Below are positions 59,166-64,000 of a stretch of 64,000 bases of DNA, one piece after another. The position numbers were made by a program, and so were the translations under genes. The stretch lies in assembly GCF_026339955.1 (NCBI RefSeq), contig NZ_JAPEPW010000001.1, positions 3,002,501-3,066,500 on the forward strand, in the 5' to 3' direction. The notes beneath the pieces are model-generated. The model was not told where the DNA came from. It was given only the letters and a program-made list of their open reading frames with translations, and searched no databases. Source of the stretch: Streptomyces sp. NBC_01549. Lineage in GTDB: Bacteria; Actinomycetota; Actinomycetes; Streptomycetales; Streptomycetaceae. The stretch's first letter is position 1; the number at the start of each line of letters is the position of its first letter.

Positions 59166-60551
59166 ATGACGACACCCCAGGAAAAGCTCCTTCCCGGCAC
59201 GCGCCGGGCCCTGTTGCACCGCATCGCCACCGCTCAGGCCGAAGGGCGGACGCCATCGCTGGTCGCGGCGGTCGTCCGGGGCGGGGAGCCGGTGTGGCAC
59301 GGTTCGCGCACCTCGGTGGACGGACACGGACCGGACGAGAATGTGCAGTACCGGATCGGTTCGATCACCAAGACCTTCACGGCCGTGCTGGTGCTGCGGC
59401 TGCGCGACGAGGGACTGCTCGACCTGGGCGACCCGCTCGAGAAGCATCTGCCGGGCTCCGGCGCGGGGGAGGCCACCATCGCGCAACTCCTCACGCACAC
59501 CGCCGGGCTGGCGGCCGAGACGCCCGGCCTCTGGTGGGAACGCACACCCGGTTCGCTGCGTCCCGAGCTCTCCGATGTGCTCGGCGAGCAGCCCTTCCTG
59601 CATCCGGCCGGGCGGCAGTACCACTACTCGAACCCCGGTTACACCCTGCTGGGCGCACTGATCGAGGAACTGCGGGGAGTCCCCTGGGAAGAGGCCCTAC
59701 GACGCGAGGTGCTCGAACCGCTGGGTCTGCGCCGTACGAGCGGGCAGCCGCAGGCACCCCACGCCGGCGGCTGGGCCGTGCATCCCTGGGCGGACGTCAT
59801 GATGCCGGAGCCCGCCGAGGAGCTCGGCCGCATGGCTCCGGCCGGGCAATTGTGGTCCACCACCGGGGACTTGGCGCGCTTCGCCGTTTTCCTGGCCAAG
59901 GGGGACGCGGCGGTACTCAGCGCGGAGTCCCTGCGGGAGATGCGTACGCCCGCAGCCCCCTTGGAAGCCGAACGGCTCGCTTCGGGAGACTCTTACGGGC
60001 TGGGACTGCAGGTGATGTACCGGTCGGGCCGGATCCTGGTGGGGCACTCGGGTTCCCTGCCCGGCTTTATCGCGGGCCTCGCGATCGGCGTGGAGGACGA
60101 TGTGGCGGCGGTGGTGCTGTCCAACTGCACCTCCGGTCCACCGACGCTGACCGTGGCCACCGATCTCGTACGGATCGTCGCCGAGGCTGAGCCACGGATT
60201 CCCGAGCCCTGGCGTCCGTCCTCCGAGGCCGACCAGTCCGTCCTGGAGCTGGTCGGCCCTTGGTACTGGGGTACCCAGGCGTGCGCGCTTCGTCTGAGGG
60301 CCGACGGCATGGTCGAGTTGGGCCCGCTGGCCGGCGGTGGCCGCGGGTCGCGCTTCCGGGCGAACAGCGACGGGACCTGGACAGGACTCGACGGCTACTA
60401 CATGGGGGAGCCGCTAAGGGCCGTGCGGCGCCCGGACGGGTCCCTGAGCCACCTCGACCTCGGCTCGTTCGTCTTCACGCGTCAGCCGTACGACGAGGGC
60501 GCTCCCGTGCCGGGTGGAGTGGATCCCGAGGGCTGGCGAGGGATTCAGTAG
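59166..60551 (+). CDS. Serine hydrolase, beta-lactamase/D-Ala-D-Ala carboxypeptidase family
   Basis: 461 residues. The class C beta-lactamase-like motifs are SxxK as Ser66-Lys69 (GSITKTF), YxN as Tyr154-Asn156 (YHYSNPGY), and a third motif HSG near residue 300 (VGHSGSLPG). There is no signal peptide, so it acts inside the cell, and it may be an esterase or peptidase. The last 100 residues form an extra beta domain (YWGTQACALRLRADGMVELGPL). ATG 59166 gives MTTPQEKLLPGTRRALL. Substrate unknown. Confidence 0.88.
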   Translation: MTTPQEKLLPGTRRALLHRIATAQAEGRTPSLVAAVVRGGEPVWHGSRTSVDGHGPDENVQYRIGSITKTFTAVLVLRLRDEGLLDLGDPLEKHLPGSGAGEATIAQLLTHTAGLAAETPGLWWERTPGSLRPELSDVLGEQPFLHPAGRQYHYSNPGYTLLGALIEELRGVPWEEALRREVLEPLGLRRTSGQPQAPHAGGWAVHPWADVMMPEPAEELGRMAPAGQLWSTTGDLARFAVFLAKGDAAVLSAESLREMRTPAAPLEAERLASGDSYGLGLQVMYRSGRILVGHSGSLPGFIAGLAIGVEDDVAAVVLSNCTSGPPTLTVATDLVRIVAEAEPRIPEPWRPSSEADQSVLELVGPWYWGTQACALRLRADGMVELGPLAGGGRGSRFRANSDGTWTGLDGYYMGEPLRAVRRPDGSLSHLDLGSFVFTRQPYDEGAPVPGGVDPEGWRGIQ

Positions 60552-60565
60552 CCGCTGTCGTGCAG

Positions 60566-60597
60566 CGGGGGTCTGTTTCACGTGAAACAGACCCCCG
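60566..60597. promoter_or_regulatory. parS: parS at the centre of a perfect 32-bp palindrome
   Basis: The perfect parS at 60575-60588 is the centre of a 32-base perfect palindrome (16 bases per side) between the convergent serine hydrolase and GNAT genes. It can serve as a bidirectional terminator. Confidence 0.92.
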
Positions 60598-60612
60598 ACG
60601 TACACGCGTGGC

Positions 60613-61065
60613 TCAGAGCGCCAGCTTGAAGCCCACGTGTGAGGCCGTGAAGCCGAGCCGCTCGTAGAAGCGGTGGGCGTCGGTGCGGGTGGCGTCGGAG
60701 GTCAGCTCGACCAACTGGCATCCCTGGCGCCGGGATTCCTCGATCGCCCACTCGATGAACAGGGTGCCGAGGCCGCTGCCGCGTTCGTCGGAGTGGATGC
60801 GTACGCCCTCGATGAGGGAGCGGGTGGAACCCTTGCGGGACAGTCCGGGAATGACCGTGAGCTGCAGGGTGCCGACGACGCGTCCCTCGCGCACCGCGAC
60901 CATCAGGTGCTGATTCGGGTCGACGCTCAACCGCTCGAGCGCGGTCAGGTAGGGAGTCAGGTCGTCGGGTGACTCCCGCTGAGCGCCGAGCGGATCATCG
61001 GCGAGCATCGCGACGATGGCGGGGACGTCATCCGAGGCGGCCGGTCGAAACTCAAGATCTCCCAT
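60613..61065 (-). CDS. GNAT family N-acetyltransferase
   Basis: 150 residues. The acetyl-CoA loop is visible in VRIHSDERGSGLGTLFIEWAIEESRRQGC (R-G-x-G-x-G), and the end matches the family (TRTDAHRFYERLGFTASHVGFKL). ATG 61065 is the natural start (MGDLEFRPAASDDVP). It is likely a small acetyltransferase for a metabolite or antibiotic; the substrate is unknown. It lies in the same direction as the MarR gene. Confidence 0.9.
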   Translation of the reverse strand: MGDLEFRPAASDDVPAIVAMLADDPLGAQRESPDDLTPYLTALERLSVDPNQHLMVAVREGRVVGTLQLTVIPGLSRKGSTRSLIEGVRIHSDERGSGLGTLFIEWAIEESRRQGCQLVELTSDATRTDAHRFYERLGFTASHVGFKLAL

Positions 61066-61122
61066 GACCACAGCGTATCCAGACACCTGTACGGCCTGTG
61101 TGGGTGTCCGGTAGGGGTACGG

Positions 61123-61581
61123 CTAGACGGGAACGCTCGCCGACTCCACGACGCGGACCAGCGGGGCCAGTTCGGGGACCTTGGCCGCTTCGTCGAGTGC
61201 CTCGCGCAGGGCGGTGTCATTGGTGGGCCGGGCCTCTTCGAGGAGCTTGAGGCCGGCCTCGCTGACGTTCGTGTAGATGCCGCGGCGGTCGGTCGGGCAC
61301 AGATAGCGGGAGAGCAGTCCGCGGTCCTCGAGCCGGGTGACGAGCCGTGTGGTGGCGCTCTGGCTGAGTACGACCGCGTCCGCGACCTGCTTCATCTGCA
61401 GGTGGCCACCCTCGCCGTCGTGCTGTCGGCTGAGCACGTCGAGCAGGGAGTACTCCCGCACGCTGAGGTCGTGCTTGGCCTGCAGGGCGCGCTCGATGTG
61501 GGCCTCGATCCTCCCGTGCAGCAGAGAGAGGGCGCACCATCCCTGAGCAAGGGCGGTGAGTGCGGGGTCCGTGGCTGTCAT
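61123..61581 (-). CDS. MarR family transcriptional regulator
   Basis: 152 residues. The winged helix is HLQMKQVADAVVLSQSATTRLVTRLEDRGLLSRYLCPTDRRGIYTNVSEAG, with the D-x-R-G wing. The N-terminal helices (ALTALAQGWCALSLLHGRIEAHIERALQAKHDLSVREYSLLDVLSRQ) form the dimer. ATG 61581 is preceded by GGAGGAACACG. It is divergent from an MFS gene, the normal layout of MarR-controlled efflux. Confidence 0.93.
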   Translation of the reverse strand: MTATDPALTALAQGWCALSLLHGRIEAHIERALQAKHDLSVREYSLLDVLSRQHDGEGGHLQMKQVADAVVLSQSATTRLVTRLEDRGLLSRYLCPTDRRGIYTNVSEAGLKLLEEARPTNDTALREALDEAAKVPELAPLVRVVESASVPV

Positions 61582-61722
61582 GGCGTGTTCCTCCGTCCCG
61601 GAGCGGCTGACACCAGGGTAGAGCACGAACGCAATAGTCCGCTGTTGCGTATAGCCCGCGTGTGCAACTATTGTGAACGCACGCAAAGCGCTCCTGCAAT
61701 CGTTTGGGAAGGTGTCCCCACC
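61582..61722. promoter_or_regulatory. MarR-MFS divergent promoter/operator region
   Basis: 141 bases. The inverted pair CAATAGT (61632-61638) and ACTATTG (61667-61673) and nearby GCAA/TTGC elements are candidate MarR half-sites. GGGAAGG serves the MFS start. Confidence 0.5.
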
Positions 61723-62925
61723 ATGCCTCTCGCGCTTCTGGCCCTCGCGATCGGGGCCTTTGGAATCGGAACCACCGAGTTCGTGATCATGGGTGTACTG
61801 CCCGAGGTCGCCGGTGACTTCGGTGTCTCCATCCCCACGGCCGGACTGCTGGTGACCGGCTATGCCCTCGGCGTGGTGATCGGCGCCCCGATCATGACCG
61901 CGCTCGGCACGAAGGTGTCCCGCAAGCGAATGCTGATGCTGCTGATGGGGCTGTTCGTCGTCGGCAACCTGCTCTCCGCCGTCGCCCCGGCCTTCGGGCT
62001 GATGCTGGTGGGCCGCATCGTCGCCTCGCTCGCCCACGGCGCCTTCTTCGGTATCGGATCGGTCGTGGCCGCCGAGCTTGTCGCGCCGGAGAAGAAGGCC
62101 GGTGCGATCGCCATGATGTTCAGCGGACTCACCATCGCCAATGTGGTCGGCGTCCCCCTGGGCACGTTGATCGGGCAGTCCGCGGGGTGGCGGGTCACCT
62201 TCGCCGGAGTCGCGGCGCTCGGAGTGATCGGTCTGCTCGGCATCGTCAAGCTGGTCCCCGAGATGCCGAAGCCCGAGGGCGTACATCTCCGTCACGAGCT
62301 TGCCGCCTTCAAGAACGTCCAGGTCCTGCTCGCCATGGCGATGACCGTGCTCGGCTTCGGCGGTGTCTTCGCGGCCATCACCTACATCGCGCCGATGATG
62401 ACGCATGTCACCGGCTTCGCCGACACCTCCGTCACCTGGCTGTTGGTCCTCTTCGGCCTCGGCATGGTCGGCGGGAACCTCATCGGCGGCAGGTTCGCCG
62501 ACCGCGCGCTGATGCCGATGTTGTACGTGTCCCTGGGCGGTCTCGCTGTCGTGCTCGCCCTGTTCACCCTGACCGCGCACAACAAGATCCTGGCGGCCCT
62601 CACGATCGCGCTGATCGGGGCTCTCGGGTTCGCGACCGTGCCGCCGCTGCAGAAGCGCGTCCTCGACCAGGCGCACGGTGCCCCCACCCTTGCCTCGGCC
62701 GTGAACATCGGTGCCTTCAACCTCGGCAACGCCCTCTCGGCCTGGCTCGGTGGTCTCGTCATCGCAGCCGGCCTGGGCTACACCGCCCCCAACTGGGTCG
62801 GCGCGGTCCTTTCCGCGGGAGCCCTGGTCCTCGCCGTCATCTCGGCAGCTCTGGAGCGCCGAGCCGGCGCCACCGTCGCCGCCGTGAGCGCGCCCGTCGA
62901 GCAACGGACCACCGTCCACAACTGA
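61723..62925 (+). CDS. MFS transporter, drug:H+ antiporter (DHA1) type
   Basis: 400 residues, 12 helices. The start LLALAIGAFGIGTTEFVIMGVLPEVAGDF is the AraJ/CmlA-like signature. Motif A (GTKVSRKRMLMLLMGLF) and the loop GLTIANVVGVPLGTLIGQSAGWRVTF are present. It is probably an efflux pump controlled by the divergent MarR. ATG 61723 with GGGAAGG 11 bases upstream. Confidence 0.93.
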   Translation: MPLALLALAIGAFGIGTTEFVIMGVLPEVAGDFGVSIPTAGLLVTGYALGVVIGAPIMTALGTKVSRKRMLMLLMGLFVVGNLLSAVAPAFGLMLVGRIVASLAHGAFFGIGSVVAAELVAPEKKAGAIAMMFSGLTIANVVGVPLGTLIGQSAGWRVTFAGVAALGVIGLLGIVKLVPEMPKPEGVHLRHELAAFKNVQVLLAMAMTVLGFGGVFAAITYIAPMMTHVTGFADTSVTWLLVLFGLGMVGGNLIGGRFADRALMPMLYVSLGGLAVVLALFTLTAHNKILAALTIALIGALGFATVPPLQKRVLDQAHGAPTLASAVNIGAFNLGNALSAWLGGLVIAAGLGYTAPNWVGAVLSAGALVLAVISAALERRAGATVAAVSAPVEQRTTVHN

Positions 62926-63010
62926 GCCACTGAGCAGCAGCCACTCCTATGGCTGAGGCCAGCACCCAGATCGGCCACGGCCGAACAGCACCTCAAGGAG
63001 AAAGTCCCTC

Positions 63011-63430
63011 ATGACCACCACCGCCGTTGCCCCGCTGACCATCCAGGACGCCGAGGTTCTCGTCTCCGCGGCCCGCCGTGCCGCTGAGGCCGCCGGGGTC
63101 AGGGTCAGCGTCACCGTCCTCGACGCGGGCGGCCATCTGCTCGCCTTCCGGCGCGACGACCGCGCCGTCCTGATTTCCGGCGAGACCAGCACACGCAAGG
63201 CCTACACGGCCCTTCAGCTGGACTCCGCCACCAGGGAACTGGTCGACGCCGTCCAGCCCGGCGGCCTCTTCCACACCCTGCCCACCGCGCTGGACCGTCC
63301 GCTCCTGTTCATCGCGGGCGGTGTTCCAGTCCGCCGTGACGGCCGTCTGATCGGTGCGATCGGGGTCGGCGGCGGAGCGCCCGACCAGGACCACGACTTC
63401 GCCGTCGCGGCGGTGGAGACGCTCGTCTGA
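63011..63430 (+). CDS. GlcG/HbpS-like protein
   Basis: 139 residues. The domain begins LTIQDAEVLVSAARRAAEAAGVRVSVTVLDAGGHLLAFRRDDRA and continues with KAYTALQLDS and the glycine-rich end AIGVGGGAPDQDHDFAVAAVE, matching the GlcG/HbpS family. Some members bind haem; HbpS is exported in Streptomyces, but this protein has no signal peptide. It follows the MFS gene by 85 bases with AAGGAGAAA as ribosome site. Function uncertain. Confidence 0.85.
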   Translation: MTTTAVAPLTIQDAEVLVSAARRAAEAAGVRVSVTVLDAGGHLLAFRRDDRAVLISGETSTRKAYTALQLDSATRELVDAVQPGGLFHTLPTALDRPLLFIAGGVPVRRDGRLIGAIGVGGGAPDQDHDFAVAAVETLV

Positions 63431-63448
63431 CCGCACCCCCGTAGAACA

Positions 63449-63486
63449 AGCGCCGGTCTCCCGCAAACGTGGGGGACCGGCGCTTC
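63449..63486. terminator. Bidirectional terminator between GlcG-like and GNAT genes
   Basis: 11-base outer arms AAGCGCCGGTC (63449-63459) and GACCGGCGCTT (63476-63486) with further inner pairs (CCC/GGG), between convergent genes. Confidence 0.85.
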
Positions 63487-63540
63487 TGTACGCGGTGAAC
63501 GAGTTTCTGCACGATGGATGCGACTGCACCCCGGCGGCTC

Positions 63541-64000
63541 TCAGCCCGCTGCCACCGTGAGCGGAGCGAAGCGTCGCGTCCAGTCCCCGGGCAACTCCGA
63601 GATCCCGTACGTCATCACCGCGTTGAAGCTCACGGACTCGAGACCGTGCTCCTTCGCCCAGAACAGCAGCTCTTCGTGCCGTACGTCGATGTCGGTGCGC
63701 AGCGGTCGGTCGGTGTGGGCGGCGAGCGAGGTGATGAGTGCCTTCGCCGTTTCCGTGTCACGGGCGATCAGGGGACCCACCACATGGGTGTCCATGTTGG
63801 GCCAGGCCGCCGCGTAGCCGATGATCCGGCCGTTCTCCACGGCGACGCGCAGCTGATCGGAGAAGGCGGGCAACCGCGTGATCACATGAGTGCGGTCGGA
63901 GACGAAGACCTCCGCGTCGAGGCGAAGAATCGTGGTGAGGTCCTCGGCGCCGGCCGGGCGCGTGGCCGCCTTCGGTTCCGGCCCACCAGGGACGAAGTGT
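63541..64000 (-). CDS. GNAT-like acetyltransferase (5' end outside window)
   Basis: 153 visible residues with the frame open at base 64000, so the start is missing. The visible part begins HFVPGGPEPKAATRPAGAEDLTTILRLD and continues VAVENGRIIGYAAAWPNMDTHVVGPLIARDTETAKALITSL, then HTDRPLRTDIDVRHEELLFWAKEHGLESVSFNAVMTYG. The IIGYAAAWP strand and the helix after IARD resemble the acetyl-CoA-binding part, but the loop motif is weak. The shorter GTG start at 63885 would cut the domain. Confidence 0.7.
   Translation of the reverse strand, partial: HFVPGGPEPKAATRPAGAEDLTTILRLDAEVFVSDRTHVITRLPAFSDQLRVAVENGRIIGYAAAWPNMDTHVVGPLIARDTETAKALITSLAAHTDRPLRTDIDVRHEELLFWAKEHGLESVSFNAVMTYGISELPGDWTRRFAPLTVAAG

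Overview
The window is the replication-origin region of a Streptomyces-type chromosome. It is very GC-rich, with GC-biased third codon positions and many GTG starts. It carries the canonical actinobacterial order rpmH / dnaA / oriC / dnaN / gnd / recF / DUF721 (dciA) / gyrB / gyrA, and on the other side rnpA / yidD / yidC / jag / rsmG / parA / parB. All identifications are read from translated sequence and motifs; no database search was run.

Layout. 1-7.5 kb (left edge): a cyclophilin cut by the window edge, a DUF5324 protein, tRNA-Ala(TGC), an XRE-type regulator with its own palindrome, a Ser/Thr kinase, a secreted membrane-anchored protein, a 42-residue DLW-39 protein, a small exported protein, a decayed VOC/glyoxalase gene and tRNA-Ile(GAT). 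7.7-21 kb (minus strand): DUF3566, gyrA, gyrB, dciA, recF, gnd, dnaN, then about 1 kb of oriC with at least 17 DnaA-box-like 9-mers, then dnaA with an unusually long linker. 21.1-27.3 kb (plus strand): rpmH-rnpA-yidD-yidC-jag-rsmG and parAB. 27.4-38.2 kb: a GNAT gene, then a block reading back toward the origin: trxB-trxA behind a SigR-type promoter, and DUF6049-murJ-pseudokinase-sigM-anti-sigma. 38.3-46.9 kb: CCA-adding enzyme, LppU-like protein, MFS exporter, inositol-3-phosphate synthase with a PadR regulator, and a class A PBP. 46.9-48.9 kb: a short accessory patch with two small secreted proteins and about 1.1 kb without recognisable genes. 48.9-58.8 kb: GT87-like membrane glycosyltransferase, an alanine-racemase-fold protein beside femX, the rpsF-ssb-rpsR-rplI operon, a MATE exporter and dnaB. 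58.9-64 kb: a serine hydrolase, two GNATs (the last cut by the window edge), a divergent MarR/MFS pair and a GlcG/HbpS-like protein.

How it works together. DnaA, its loader candidate DciA, DnaB, the sliding clamp, RecF, gyrase and SSB make up most of the initiation and fork machinery. ParA, ParB and eleven parS sites (nine perfect 14-mers, two with one mismatch) form the segregation centromere. Several parS sites sit inside or against intrinsic terminators, and all three inside annotated genes are read in the same frame (V-S-R/H-E-T). Degenerate DnaA boxes also occur outside oriC, most clearly as a cluster before dnaB and as a perfect TTGTCCACA before parA.

I do not see a CRISPR array, a complete insertion sequence, a prophage or a biosynthetic cluster. 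The most interesting signals are regulatory architecture (parS-terminator fusions, extra DnaA-box clusters, palindromic operators) rather than a new gene system.
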